The notes: generated by a model from the letters alone, not told the origin. Positions 48,818 through 62,509 are shown, counted from the stretch's first letter. The stretch: 64,000 nt of DNA from Tamarix chinensis (GCA_030549775.1 CM060172.1:6745861-6809860); one strand, 5' to 3'. Program-made: numbers and translations.

Positions 48818-49140
48818 CCGATCCACCTGCATAATAGTGGCAGGGAATGTTTTCCCTCGCGACCGATCCACCGGCTAAAATAGTGGCAGGGCATGTACCC
48901 TCGCGACCGATCCACCGGCTATAATAGTGGGGGATCCCGAGCTCAACAAAACAAAACGGTATATGTTGAAAGATATGGGAAGACACTAATCACTTAAAGT
49001 GGAACACCGTATGAGAAGGGGCCAAACCGATCCACCGGCTATAATAGTGGCAGGGTATGTTACCCTCGCGACCGCTCCACCGGCTAAAATAGTGGCAGGG
49101 AACGTTTCCCTCGCGACCGATCCACCGAAAAAAATAGTGG
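48818..49140 (+). repeat. Six-unit CCGATCCACCGG...AATAGTGG hairpin array
   Basis: Unit cores start at 48818, 48863 and 48907, and at 49027, 49072 and 49117, with a period of about 45 bp. Each block of three is preceded by an AAAGTGGAA...GGGCC lead-in. Linkers in the first two units of each block are hairpins closed by matching arms (AGGGAA/TTCCCT, AGGG/CCCT, AGGGTA/TACCCT, AGGGAA/TTCCCT), followed by CGCGA. The third unit ends in GGGGGATCCC or GGGGTTCCC. Confidence 0.85.
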
Positions 49141-49350
49141 GGTTCCCGTAATCGTATGGACTTGAATAAAAGTATGGTGTGACATGATTCCTGATAAGAG
49201 ATAAACTAAGTAATTGAATCGGATTATATACATATGGGCCTTTATACTTTTTCTTGGATGGTCACATGAATTATGTTATCATGTTTATGATCTTTTATCT
49301 GCATGGATTGTGTGCTTATGTGTCGGCCTTAGTGCTCGGTTACCTTACTC

Positions 49351-49385
49351 AGTACGTAGCGTACTAATCACCCTTTTTATGGGTG
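49351..49385 (+). other. Paired hairpins AGTACG-TAG-CGTACT and CACCC/GGGTG
   Basis: A perfect 6-bp stem with a 3-base loop, then CACCCTTTTTATGGGTG. It is followed by CTGCTCATTCCCAC, shared with the 3.1-kb LTR (GTTGCTTATTCCCAC at 22135). Confidence 0.7.
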
Positions 49386-50029
49386 CTGCTCATTCCCACG
49401 AGTAGTATGCCTTCTGAATTTGTGCAGGTGGGCGAGATATCAGTTGGGGCTGAGTGTTGAGCGTGTTTGGCTCGAAGTTTGAGAGTGTTGTGGCCGTATT
49501 CATTCTTTACGCGATTTCATTCCTTTTGTTATTTCTTTGGTATAGTATTTACCATTTTATGATTCATTACTCGATTGAGTATTTTAATGAACCTTTTATC
49601 GATTGTAAGTTTAATTCTCTTTTGGAAATGAATTACATTTCTTGATGCGTACTCTGATTTTGTTTTACAATCGTTTAATGCTTATTTGAAAATTGGATTG
49701 TATTGATTATTTCTTTTCTTAGCCTTAGCACTTGGTACTGGAACGGTCGGAGAGAACCGGTCTGGTACTAAGTGTGGCGGTAACATTTCCAGAATTCATA
49801 GGTTTTCAGTGCTTCTAATTTAATTGCTTCCGCTTTTAAAAAAAATATTAGTGAATTTTGGGGTGTTACATGAATAAGGTTAGTGGATATTGTATTATCT
49901 TTAAGTGCTAGTATGACCAGGTTTACTATTATGTCCCTAGGTTCTAAGGTAAGGGTATCGTGTTAACTTCATACACCAATATGATTAAGTGTAAATTAGT
50001 GTCCCTAGGTCAAAAACATGTTGTTTTAT

Positions 50030-53000
50030 CTCGTAGGGTTTTTTTTTGTATAAAAAAGATATATGAAAACCCCAATCATTAAGTCATGTAAGCTAATTTC
50101 TTCTTTTTCTTCTCTATTGTTAGAGAAATGTAGATTTGTGTAAATGGTTGATTGACTTATTTAATCATCTTATAATTATACAAGAGCACAAATAAAAATC
50201 TTTAATTTTTCTTAATTATTACATTTTGTGGTTGAATTATCAATAGTTCATTATCTTATTAATTCTAATTTTTGTTTAGATCCATTCAATCCACACTATT
50301 CCATAATAATTGGATATCAGAGTTGTGATTGTTGAAGAGATATGGTAATTAAGATGGGTGTAAGATTAGGTATTGAGAAGTTTAATCGGTACGTCAATTT
50401 AAGATTATAGATATTGAAGATGCATGATATTTTGATTCAAAACAAGTTAGAAAAGGTGGTATCCAATAATTCAAATAAGCTAGATTCAATGATGGATGAT
50501 AGGTTTGAAGAGATATATTTGAAGGCCCTCTCTACCATGCAAATGTAATTGCCAAATTAGGTATTGTAGGAATTGATAAAGGAATGAATGGTTGTTGCCT
50601 TATGGTTGAAACTTGAGTTATTGTATAGGATGTAGTTAATAACAAATTAGCTACTATTAAAGAGTTGGCCTTGTTACCTATAATTATGTGAGGTTCAATC
50701 TTTAAAAGCTCATTTAGATGAAATTCATTCTATTGTGATGGATTTGCATGACATATAAGTCAAATTAGATGATGAAGAATTGGTCATATTACAATAGTGT
50801 TCTTTGCTTCTAGGTTTAGGCATATTTGTGAGACTATTTTTTATGGAAAGGATCAATTTGTCCATGTGAAATTCACACTACTATATTGGGAGCTTATTGA
50901 TAGTTATTTGATTGATAGGAATACTTCTAGGGATTCACATAGTGAGGAACTTGTAGCAAGGGGGATGAATTAGGTGAGGGTATAGTGACCATAATAAGTT
51001 TGGATCTAAATAAAATATTTGGTAGAAGAATGTGACATGTTATGGGTGTGACAGGAAGGGGCATAGTATGAAGTTTTTCCTAATAGGAAGCTTGGTGAGT
51101 CATTTGGTAAAAAATATGATGTTGTATAACACAAAATGATAGTGGTGGAGTTTTGTTGTTGGCCATCGATAGATAGACTAAGATCAATGATAGATGGATC
51201 TTGGATTGTAAGTATTATTACCATATATGTCCCACTAAGATTTGTTTTTATACATTCAAGGTGACTTAGGATGGAGTTGTCTTAATGGAAAATTATGTTA
51301 GTTGCAAAGTTATTGGGATTTAGACGATGAAGTTGAGAAAATATGATGGTGTGGGTAAAACACTATCCAATGTGAGGCATGTCTCTAATATGACTAAGAA
51401 CCTCATCTCTTTAAGTTTCTTATATTATAATGGGTACTAGTGTGTTCTTGAGGATGATACCCTAAGAGTTACAAAAGGGGCTTCGGTGGCGATGAAAGGG
51501 AAGTGGGTTGGGACAATATATGAATTGGTGGGAAACATTTCTATAGAGATGACTATTGTGACATTACCAAGGTTGATAGGCTTAGATATTAAAAGAATTT
51601 GACACATGAGAATAGGACGTGTGAGTGTTAGGGGACTTATTGAGCTCTCTAAGATGGGATTGCTTGATGGATAGAGTATTGGAATTATGGAATTTTGTGA
51701 GAACTATAGGTTTGAAAGTAGAAATAGGTTAGCTTTTCAATACCTAAGCATAATATGATAACACCTCTTAAATATATTCATTCATATTTATGGGGTCCAA
51801 CGAGAGTGGTTTCTAGAGGTTGTTTCATGGTACTTACTCACATTTATTGATAAATTCTCTAGAGAGGTATGGATTTATTTCTTCAAGCATAAGAATGAAT
51901 TGTTTGGTGTTTTTAAATGTTGGAATACCTTACTAGAGAAGTAGATTTGGAAGCAATTCAAGTATATAAGGATAGATAATGGTCTTGAGTTTTTTTAGTA
52001 GAGTTTCATGGATTATTGCCAAGACTATAAGATAGCAAGCCATCACACTTGTGTTGAAAGACCATAGAGAAATAGATTGTTGAGTATATGAAAAAAATTC
52101 TATTGGAGAAGGCTCATTATATGTTATCATAGAAAGAGATAAAAAGATATTTTTGGGCTGAGGCGGTTAACATGGCAGCATACTTGGTGAGCTGGTCACC
52201 AAATTAGTTCACTGAGTTAATGAAACCTAAGGATTTGTCACCTGGTAAGCCAATTATTTACTCTTATTTCAGGTCATTGGATTCCACACTTATGCTGATG
52301 TGAAAGATGTTAAACTTGAGCCATGAGCCGACAAGTGTACATCTGGAGTGAAAGAGTATAAATTATATACCTAGGAGCATCCAAGTTCTTAACTAGTAGG
52401 AATGCTACCTTCAATGAGTTTGTGTTCCTCTAGAAGATTGAGTCTTATGATCATGTAACATAGGAGGTGGAGTAGGATAGTGCTTTGGACAAGGTGGAGG
52501 TTGAGTTTGATGATCAAGACCTTTTTGATAGATCCACTATTTCTAAAGTGAGTTTATCCAAGTAACAAGCGGAGCAAATGGGTTTTCCCCAGACAAAGCA
52601 TGAAGGATTGTTAAGCCTCTTGTCAGGTATGATTTTGAAGAATTAGCTAGCTATAATTTATATAGTGTAGAGACCATTGTTGATGTTCATGAGCCAACAT
52701 CATTCTTAGAGGATATTGAGTGTTTAAATTCTTTTAAATAGTGTGTTGTTATAGAGTAGTTATTAAATAATCACAAATGGAAACTTGTGAAGGAACCCGG
52801 AAAAAAATAAAATAGTTGATTGTAAATGGGTATAAAAGTTAAAATAGGGAGCTATACGGGTTGAGAGAAAAAAGTACATGGCTCATTTAGCTACACTTAG
52901 ATTTAGTAAGATTATAGACGTAGATTATAATGAGGTATTTTCTTGTATGGTTAAGAATACTTCTATTTGTACTTTCCTTGTGCTTATGGCTATGCATGGA

Positions 53001-54340
53001 GTAATTGAATGTTAAAACTACAGTTTTGCATGGTAAGCTTGAGGAGGACATGTACATGTACAACATGATGGGTTTTTTGTTGAGGGGATGCATGATCATG
53101 TTTTCTTATAAAAGAGTTCACTGGTTGGTCTGAAGGAGTCTCCTAGATAAGGGTATAAATGGTTTGATCAATTCACACTTGAGCATGGTTTCTCCAAAAG
53201 TGAGTATGATGGATGTGTGCACTTGAAAGAGATGGAGGGAGGCTTACTTGTGTATCATTTGCTATATGGTGATGACATACTTGTTGAAACAAAAGATATG
53301 TTTAATGTTGATACGAAGGAATGAGTTTGAGAAAAAGGATCTTAGAACTACAAAGAGTATCCTTGCCATGGAGATTATAATAAACCATAAGCGGAAGCTT
53401 TTGTACTTGTCACAAGAGTCCTATATGAAGTAACTACTTGAAAGGTTTCATATGATGGATGTCGAGATGGTGAGCACTCCATTGGCTACTCAGCTTATAT
53501 TTTCAGCTTTAGATTCTCCCAAATATAAATAGGAAGAGAAGTTCATGATTAGTTTTCTATATTTAAATATTGTTGGTTGTATCATATATGCTATATTGTG
53601 TGCTCAGCTTGATATCGCTCAAGTTGTTAGTGTGGTGAGTTGATATGTGGAAACTCCAAGGAAGGCTCATTGCTAAGCAATGAGGTGGATTTTGAGTTAC
53701 TTGAAGGTTAATGCATCAACTTGTATAGAGTATCAGAGATCAAGAGATTTTTTTGTTGGGTTTGTAGAATTTGATTATGGTAGATAAGTTGATAAAAGGA
53801 GATCCACCTAAAAGGAGATCCACCAGTGGATATGGTTTTTTCTGAGTGGTCAAACTATTAGCTAGAAGTTTTTTTGCAGGAGGCCATAGCCTTACCCACC
53901 AATGAGGCATAGCATATGGCTATGATAAAGGATTTTCAAGAAGCCATGTAGCTTGGTGGTTTAGTACGTGAATTGGAGTTTGGTTATGGTGCTCTAGTCT
54001 TTTGTGGTGATAGAATGAGTGTTATTTATTTAGTAAAGAATCATAATTCTTTTCATCATTGAATGAAGCACATTGGCATTGGGTATCACTTTATCTGAAG
54101 TAGGTTGCTACTAGCAGTGTTGTGTTAGAGAAAGTGGATACTTTGGATAATACAATTGATATGCCAACAAAGCCACTAACTATGATTAAGTTCGAGTCTT
54201 TCTCAAACTTTATTGGTGTTCATTAGCCATAAGGTTCTTTGTTGGACTAAGGTTTTGTTTTGTAGAGGTCTTTAAATTTCATGCATCACAAATACTATGC
54301 CAATGTGGAGAATTGAGAGCTCTGACTGGGTATTTGTTGC
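50030..54340 (+). mobile_element. Degenerate copia element, plus orientation, LTRs truncated
   Basis: A relative of the element at 27128-32608. A 5' LTR end (about 50030-50310, ending CACACTATTCCA) is followed by a primer-binding site AATTGGATATCAGAG (about 50316-50330). The purine tract ATGTGGAGAAT and only about 30 bp of 3' LTR (TGAGAGCTCTGACTGGGTATTTG) remain at 54305-54340, before the tRNA-like repeat takes over. Confidence 0.8.
50341..54227 (+). pseudogene. Copia gag-pol remnant
   Basis: Pieces in order: gag start (50341); knuckle CYGCDRKGHSMKF-like (about 51037-51075); protease RWILD..YYHICP (about 51190-51235). The integrase finger and SYLWGPTRVVSRG follow (about 51590-51820). Reverse transcriptase has the YGDDILV block (about 53260), and RNase H ends MPTKPLTMIKFESFSNFIGVH (about 54160-54225). 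Stops and shifts occur every few dozen codons. The protein motifs are the same as in the minus-strand copia element, so both belong to one lineage; this copy is much older. Confidence 0.82.
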
Positions 54341-55021
54341 ACAACATACCTCGGATATCATTTACCTAGATGTATTATTCAAGGTGCAATGAGATAATTT
54401 GCCTTGCTAATGTGGACCACAATAGAAGAGTTATAAGACAACAATGTAATCATTATACTAAAAGTATGTTATAGTATAGTGGTTAGCACTCTTGTTTTCA
54501 TGCAAAAAGGGTGTGAGTTCAAGTCTCTTAAGAGGTGTTCATCTTATAATTTTGTTAAAAGATATAAAAGCTGGTCCAATCCAAAAAAGGAGAAGAAGAT
54601 AAACATAAACAATGATGAAAATATACATCAAGGTGAAAAATAGTCCTAAGAAAGATAAACATCAATTAAGACAACCAAGAGGATGATACATAATAAGGTG
54701 TAGAGGGATTAACATCAACTAAGATAAGAATATATGGAAAATTTAGAGTTGCTTTATCCTAATTAAGGATAAAGCATTAGGGGGTGATATATAATAAGAT
54801 GGAGAGGAATAAACATCAAACTAGAGGGAGACTAAATAATGATAAACATCAATCAATAGAAGAAAATACATATTAAAGGAGACAGGGACAAAACATAAAC
54901 ATAAAGAAGGATACACATCATGTTGGAGAAGGATAAACATCAACCCAAAACACAATACACATCGAGCAGTCTCTTATAAAACATGTTATGTGATTTTAGA
55001 CTTCACTATCCTAATTGTCAT
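54340..55021 (+). repeat. Third unit of the tRNA-like repeat, 5' part
   Basis: It aligns with 100-730 and 1170-1800. The tRNA-like segment at 54470-54533 has ATAGTGGTTAGCACTC and GTGAGTTCAAGTCTC, the best-preserved A and B boxes of the three. GATAAACATCAA motifs follow. It is interrupted at 55022 by an LTR and continues at 58529. Confidence 0.75.
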
Positions 55022-58000
55022 TATATCACCCCCCCCCAATTTTTGAACCATAGAATTTCATTTTAAGGTAATATAGAAGCATTGGAAATATAAATCTAGG
55101 GAATATTGCCTCTGCATCAACCATGAGAGAGTTGTGATCATCACCCAACCTATGCCTGATACAACTATGTAAGACTAAACGGAACAAAGAAAAGAAGAAT
55201 ACATGATCATAATATCAATGAGATAATAGAAGGTAAATAAGACTATAATAGTATTATAGATGGAGAAAACTTGATAATTTTATAAAATCAAATACACAGA
55301 TCCGAGCCAAGAGCTTAAATAACTAGAAATACAAAAGCCTCGCAATAGAGTTGGAAAAATACTAATAACTTATTAACCTAACTCTTAGGCATAATCATAA
55401 AATTCCAAACCCAAGTAATGTCCTACTAATGGCCAGCATCATCACCCTTAGTGTACTCTAATTGAGAGTTGTAGCCCTACAAATCATCATCTTTTTCCCA
55501 AACTAGAAGCCGAATCATCACAGTGACCATATAAGTGCAGTATTAATACGGTGAAGTACTGGCAAAGCATAATACCTAAAACATGAAAGGCTCATGTAGC
55601 ACATTAAGGTCATACAGTAGCATGGTATTAAACCTACTAGAAAGGTAATATAGGAGAATAAAGAGAAGATATAAATACCTCAGCAAGACCTAAGGATATA
55701 TATTTACATATAAGCATGGTTTTTTGCAACAACCCATATAAAAGTAACGCACATAATACCAATATTCATGATGGGACTAGAATAGCACTGCAACTCTCAC
55801 CATTGCATCACACTATTGCCAAGGAGATATTCTCATGGATCTTCCACATCCACCATAATTGGTCTCCTAGGTGAGGAGGCATATGCTAAGTTTTGGGTTT
55901 GCCTCACCCAAAGTACATACCTATAGAATCAGAACATTGCCAATATACTATGATAGGATGAACATATGATTACAACTCCCACCACTACATCATACTAGTG
56001 CTAAGGGAATTTTCTCAAGATCTTCAACATCCACCTCATTTGGTTGCCTAGGTGATGGTGCATCTGCTCAATTTTGGGTCTGCCTCACCCACCACACAAA
56101 TGCTAGAGCTAAGGGGCTTTCCTTAGGGATCTCCAACATCCACTACACTTAGTTGCCTAGGTTAGGGGTATAAAAGATAACTAAACCCTAAGCATGCATA
56201 CTAGGAAGTCCTCTAAGAGTCCATGATCAAAATCTACATATCAAACCAATTGGGTGTTTTAAGTGTTAACACTAAAAACTAACCAAGGCATACAAGCCAC
56301 CAAATGGGTGTTTAGAGATGACAACAAACTCACACAAGGTATTAAATCCACCAAATTGGTGTTTAGAGATAACACCAAACTCAAACAAGGTATTAAAGCC
56401 ACCAAATTGGTGTTTAGAGATAACACCAAACTCATCATACCAATTGGGTGTTTAAGGATAACACTAACCTCAACCAAAATCAAGTCTCAAATACCATCAT
56501 ATTGGTTCATATTAACCTAGGTCAATCATGGTTGAAATCATAATTAAAATGTTGTGAATATATAGAAGAATCAACACAAAAGGAGTAAGAGAAACAAGAA
56601 AAATCATATAAAACATGCAAATTACTGCCAAACCCATCAATCGTTCCTTAAACCAATCATTTGGTCTAGTCATATAAGACCTAGATTACAACTAAACCAG
56701 AGCACCAGTCGACTGGTTGGCCTCATCTATTAATTGTTCATGAGAACTAGTCGACTAGTTTATTCCAATAGATCAATGAGTCTAAGTAGAGACCAAATTA
56801 TTTTGGCCTGTAGAAGAACTGATCAACAGGTTTGACCAATCAATTAACTGGTCATAATAACCATTCGACATGTTCGATCTAACCGTTCGATGGGTCTAAG
56901 TAGAGAATAAACCACCTTGGCCTACTGGGATACCAGTTGATGGATTTAACCAACTAATCGATTGTTCATCAAGACAAGTCAATTGGTTTACCAAGCTAAT
57001 CAACTAATCTCATGATTAATTAATCCAAAAGTCCAAGCCATTTGATTGCTCGCAAAACCAATCAACTAGTTATAGGAACTAATTAACTAGTCTAGGTAAA
57101 GCACAACCCAGACTTATGAAACATAGACCAAATTTTGCCACACTTACCATATTAATCCTAGCATGCTTCTATGTCATGATAAACATAAAAATACATTGTT
57201 CCCACATATAATCATATGTACATAGTGATGTACACACTTAACCAAATCATGCTCAACAATCAAATTTATGCTTAAAAATCAAGAAACTCAAAAACACTTA
57301 CTTGAGAAGGATTATCCCATATTCTCATACAATGGAGAATAATCAGATAATACTAATATAAACACTAACAGATGGAGACCCAATATACCATAATACCTAA
57401 TTATGTTAAATATAAGAATTCCTTACCATGAAGTAGTTCTTCTATCACAAAATTCATACTAGATGACCTTTTTGGTAGAACTTTGATTCCTAAGAGAATC
57501 AAAGTAAAACCATGAAAAATCCTCTTCCAAAACATCATTAAAAACTAAGAAAATAATAAGAATAAGAGAAATACAAAACACCATCTTTTGACTCAAAATA
57601 GGGTGCTAAAGAGAAGCTGAAATCTTTAACTTTTCTCAATCTTAATTCTTCCTTACTTAGGGAAAGCAAGAGAGAATTAAAAGCATATTGGAATAAGATA
57701 AAGGAACATAATTCATACATAATTCAAAGGATAAAACCAATTAGTATCTCTATTTTTCTCAACAAAAGGAAGAATAGAATAATATGGAAGGGTGTTTAAT
57801 AGTGAGTGAGATTTCCTAAGGAGAAGGGAGAAGAGGGTAAGAATAAAAGTGAGGAGTGATAATGGGTCACCAAAATGAGAGGTATAGGAGTAGGCTGGTT
57901 GACATACTCAAGGGAAAGAGGGATGAGACAGGTGAGGTTGAGTGTGGGTAAGGTAAGAAGTGAAGGATGACTTGATGGGGTAGTGAGGAATTGAATGTAG

Positions 58001-58528
58001 TTAAATATGGGTATGTAAGTGGGTTGGTAAGTTAGAGGAGAGTGAATAAAGTAAAAAAATCACAACCCTAGCTACTAGAAGAGAGAAAGCAAGGTGAGGA
58101 AAAAGGAGAAGAGAGGATTTCCTCTAAAAGCTGTGTTTTAGAAGAATTTTACTAGTTAAAATTATGTAATGGTACAATTAATATGAAAATAATATCAAAA
58201 CACTAAAACATTCTTATTAGCATAATTTAACTCAAATAATAATTTTTCATAATCATTGGAGACAAACTTAAATCAAAATAAAAAATAGATATGAAATCAC
58301 AAGTAAACTAGTTATCGGTTTGGAGAAACTTGTTGAATGGTTTGTCGAGAATAAGAACATAACTTTCCTTAGTGCAGTAGTTGATCAGTTATGTAAACTA
58401 ATCAACCACTATGCCTAAAACTCAAAATTTTATTAGAATTTTAAGCCCATATCAAAATCAAAACTCATTTATTTTATATCAACACAATTCTAAATACAAT
58501 TTGAAGGATTTTGGGGCAGGGTATTACA
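55022..58528 (-). mobile_element. Solo LTR, 3.5 kb, minus orientation
   Basis: Inverted copy of the LTR at 25198-34191 (3507 bp). On the minus strand it starts TGTAATACCCTGCCCC; its other end has decayed to TATATCACCCC on the plus strand. The flanks GTCAT/GTTAT are an imperfect 5-bp duplication. It carries the same 63-bp tandem repeat (56250-56470), the same palindromic phrase cluster (56640-57090) and the GGTAAGG site (57421-57429, minus). It preserves the empty copia target at 56535-56539. Confidence 0.8.
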
Positions 58529-58930
58529 GTTATTTACATGTTACTGCCATATCAACTAGGTGCACCTTGAATAATTGAATTTTCCCACAATCTTCATTAT
58601 GTAAGATGATAGAAAGTGTGAGGTAATCAAGTAATTCATTTTGTTTGCAAGTTAATTGATTTTATGTAAAGGCGTGCATCAAAAAACAAATAAACATAAC
58701 CAAAATTTAATTAAGGATAAAAAAATTTTAAACTAGGGATTGAATACCAAACTATATTAACCAATCTTATACTAGGTAGGACCAAAATTTTTAAATTGTA
58801 TATATTTCATATTAAAAAAATGTAATTTTTTGGATAAAATGTTATAATAATATTAGTATCATGTACCTAAGTGCACCGAGGTAAAAATAGGTATGATACC
58901 ACAAATTTTTAACAATTTTAAGCATAGGTG
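58529..58930 (+). repeat. Third unit of the tRNA-like repeat, 3' part
   Basis: It continues the unit broken at 55021: the TGCACCTTGAATAATTGAATTT and GTAAGATGATAGAAAGT stretches match 770-900 and 1845-1930. It then passes into the start of the next unit (ATGTTATAATAATATTAGTATCATGTA) before homology stops. Confidence 0.7.
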
Positions 58931-59046
58931 ATTCATATGTTGATCTCACTTTAATTGTGAAAATTTTGAATTTAAACAAAATGTATCTTATTCCTATACT
59001 TATCCTTCCTTTTCTCTCTCTTCTTTTTCTCTTTTTGTTTCGGCCT

Positions 59047-59089
<43 letters not shown>

Positions 59090-60369
59090 TTCTCTCTCAC
59101 ATAATTTTCCTTTCCTAGGTAACTTTTCTCATCTGTAGTCTCCCATCAAAAGTTTAGCTAGGCCTAGTAGTATCATCGCCTTTATCCCATCTGATCGATG
59201 TGTCATAAGGAAATTTTTCTTGAAGATCCCCTATCTTTGTCTTTCCTATACCCATATGTACCAACCCTTGGTTATCCTAACCATTCATACATTATTCTCA
59301 TTTATAAATACCCCTATTTTCTCTCACCATCATATAGTGCAAGTACCAAACTCTCTCATATCTATTTGTTATAAAAAGAAATTCCCTCGCTAATTTTTCT
59401 CATTTTTCTTACATCTCAACCATTTCCACCATTTTAGAATCAAAGACTCAACTGCTATATTATCCTCCTTCTCTACCAAAGTTTTTTTTCTTTATTCTTG
59501 GTTTTCTTGCTAAGTGGATTGAACTCACTTAATGAGTTAATTCATTGAGTTGGTCAACTCGCAAAGTGAGAAAACTCATTGAGTAGGTTTTTCTTTCCCC
59601 TATATTGGGGTTCTTGATGTACATAGTTCTTCTTCTCATTTTCCCTCTTCCCAAACATTCTTTGCATTGTCAAGCAAGATTTTTCTTTTCTATTTGTTAG
59701 GGACAACACCCTTAATCTCTCTTTCTTTCTTGATTTCTTTCCTCTTTCCTTATCTCTTCTCGATAAAACTTATTATATTCTAGCCATGTGTTTTCTCATA
59801 GATTTAAATATTTCCACAATGCCTAGGAGCTATATGCTTAGGCTTTTTTACTTTCTTAGAGATTGATGTCAGCTAGGTAAGGATACATGTCCTAGTTAGG
59901 ACTTTTGCAATATATGTGCTAAATGGTGTGTAATATCATGTTTTGGAACTATTATTATGTTGATAATGTCTATTTGAGGATATGGTTGGATGATATATTA
60001 TATTGTATTATGGGAATTGAGTTTTTTGATAAAGCACAAGCTTATATGGTCTTTTATGTGAATAGTCTTATCTTGAAATCCTAAGTGGGATAGTATGATT
60101 TATTTTATTATACTGTGGTATCGATTATGCATGGAAAATGGGTAATTAATGTGATTTATCATGATGATATATATTGGAAATTAGGGCTTTGTGGAAATTT
60201 TAGTATTATAAAAATTCAAATATTGTGGTTATCATAAAGGTATTTTGGTCATTTTATGATAATGTAAGAAATAATTATGGCATGATAATATTTTAGGGTT
60301 TTAAAAGTTATTTTATGTTATTGTGATCAAATGATGATCGAGTAGGGCATAAGTTATCTAAAATGTTAA
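58931..60369. repeat. Probable LTR-derived region with (TC)n microsatellite
   Basis: (TC)n runs from 59050 to about 59098. A cluster of near-palindromic ACTCATTGAGT/GTCAACTCGCAAAGTGAG phrases lies at 59505-59590, and a TAGGTAAGG donor-like site at 59874. All are traits of the long LTRs here, but no termini were found. There is no gene. Confidence 0.4.
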
Positions 60370-62446
60370 TGAAATGCTCCGAAAATTTCTAATTTTATAA
60401 ATTATATTTAAATGAGGTTTTATTAGGAAAATTTTTTAACTAAAATTATTTTTAATAAAATAAAAGGATATTTAACTAGGAAAATTCAAGAAGAAATTTA
60501 TAAGTATTTTTATTAGAAGAGAATTTGGGTATTTTAGCTAATTAAGCATTTTACTTTTATTTAAAATAAGAAAGGAAAAATAGTTTCAAATTAATATTAA
60601 TTTTATAAATAATTTAATTAGAGAAAATTAGGATGTTATGCTAATTAAAAAGGAATTTATGGAAAATCTTTCAAAAATCCTGATTTAGCTTAAAAAGTGA
60701 TTTAAATATTTTTTTTATTTAAATATTATTATTTTTAAATATATCAAATATTTTAATTAATTTAAATACCCAATATTATTATTTTCCTTTTCCCCTTTTT
60801 CCTTTTTTCCTTTTCTTTTTCTTTTTCTTTTTCTTCTTCTTTTCTTTTTCTTTTCCTTCTTCTCCCCGAACTGGGCCAGCCCGGCGGCCCAGTTCCTTTC
60901 CTTTCTTCCTTCGGCCCAGCCGCGCGACGGGCGTCCTTCCTCCCCTCCTCTTCCACGCTGCGTTTTAGCGTGATCTCTCATCAAAGCGCGTCACTCCATT
61001 TAATTCCTACCTCCCTCACGCCCGACCGCCCGGTCTGCCTCCCTTTCTTTTCTTTTCTTTCTTCCCTGAGCCGCCCGGTCCAGTCCCTTTCTTCCTCCCC
61101 CAACCCCTCGCACCTGCCAGCCCCGACGCACCTGCAACTCCCCTCCGAAAATGGCGGCACCGGATACGAGAGGTCTGACCGGCCGAGTCACTTCTCTTTT
61201 TCTTCCTCTCAGCTCGCACATTAGCTGGGAATAATCAATTTTCCCTAACCCCCGCTCATTCTCTCTCTCTAGCTTCGCGAAGGTTCGACCCAACCCAAGC
61301 TTAGGTCGGTCGATTTCTGTCACTGGCCGCCAAAACCATAGCAATAAATGTCATCCACGCGACCCCCAAAACCCTAATAACCCATCTAAAATCTATATAT
61401 AGCCTGGTTGTGAGTGTGGTCGAGACTTCTTCCTTCCGAAACCCTAAGTGAGAATCGCCCACCACCGTGACTTCAAACGCATATTCCGACGCCGATAGCC
61501 AACCCCAACGCCACCACCACATCTCAAATTCTTCGTTGCAATTCCCTCTAGCTAACCAGACCATTTTCAAACTTCGATTCTTCTTGCACGGGCGTCCATA
61601 ACCGTGCAAAGTTTGCTTCTCATCTCGCCCAAAATCTTGACCCCGAGACCTTAAACCACCGCTCGCTGCCACTTACGCCGCTTCTGCCACCCTATAAACC
61701 ACTCAAAATCTTCTACTAAGTATCCTCCATCGAACCATAAGCTTAGTTTATTTTTCTCCTTACCCCTTCCCTCTTTTTCTTCATTTTTACCTCTCTTAGA
61801 TCCATTTTCCGGCCACCTCCGGGAACCACCGCCAATTCCACCTACACCCTCCGACTCAAGGTGATGTCATAGACATTTTAAGTACTTAGTTTCGATTTAT
61901 TTATAATTATCCTAATTTTAGCAAAATTTTAGCATTAATTCAACTTTTATTATTATTATTATTATTATTAATATTAGTAATATTGACTGCAATTTTATTT
62001 CTAAATTTTTTTGACAGGTCAGGGAGTATTATTGAGTAAGATATATTATTCATCTCGGCCTTTACATATTTAATCTAATTTTTGCATGTTTAATGTTATT
62101 ATTAATAATAATATTAATATTGTTATTATTAGTGTAATTATTTAGTTAATATTGTAATTATTTCAGGAGGATTATAAACCTAAAATTTTAACTAAGTCTC
62201 GCACATTTGCTTTTTACAACTATTATTAACATTTTTAACATTTTTTCTAATTATAATATTATTATTATTATATTTATTAACTTTATATTATAAGTATATA
62301 TAATATTAATATCATTATTACATTTTTGAATGGTGTTATTATTAAATGGGTTGATTTTGAAAGCCACCTTGTAATTTTAAGAATTTTGGTATTATTAATA
62401 TTAATATTCTTCTAATAAAAGTGTTATTAATAATGTTTTATTATTA

Positions 62447-62509
<63 letters not shown>

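Larger units (their letters stand above)
45140..49870 (+). mobile_element. Solo LTR, 4.7 kb, with perfect TSD
   Basis: It begins TGAAATGCCCCGAAAAATT, ends TTTTGGGGTGTTACA, and is flanked by TGAAT at 45135-45139 and 49871-49875. A relative begins at 60370. Order inside: AT-rich start, pyrimidine tract (45570-45660), CG-rich promoter-like block with TATA box (46185), ATT-rich microsatellite block (46890-47290), donor-like CAGGTAAGG (47445), G-rich 27-30 bp tandem repeat (47760-48140), six-unit hairpin array (48818-49140), and paired hairpins (49351-49385). No gag/pol or second LTR is present, so it is read as a solo LTR; a large non-autonomous element is the alternative. Confidence 0.85.
44511..50020 (+). 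repeat. LTR 3' fragment in plus orientation, split by the 4.7-kb solo LTR
   Basis: 44511-45139 and 49871-50020 join to a stretch that aligns with the reverse complement of about 41300-42040 in the inverted LTR. Shared blocks include the TTTGGTATAAAA block and the GGAAATTAAAAAGGGAAAATGG-like and TCCCTAGGT..AAGGTAAGGGTAT blocks. With 39139-40010 it may represent one LTR broken by later insertions. Confidence 0.6.

Noticed and set aside
56259..56520. Repetitive ORFs on both strands
   Set aside because: Produced by the 63-bp tandem repeat of the 3.5-kb LTR.
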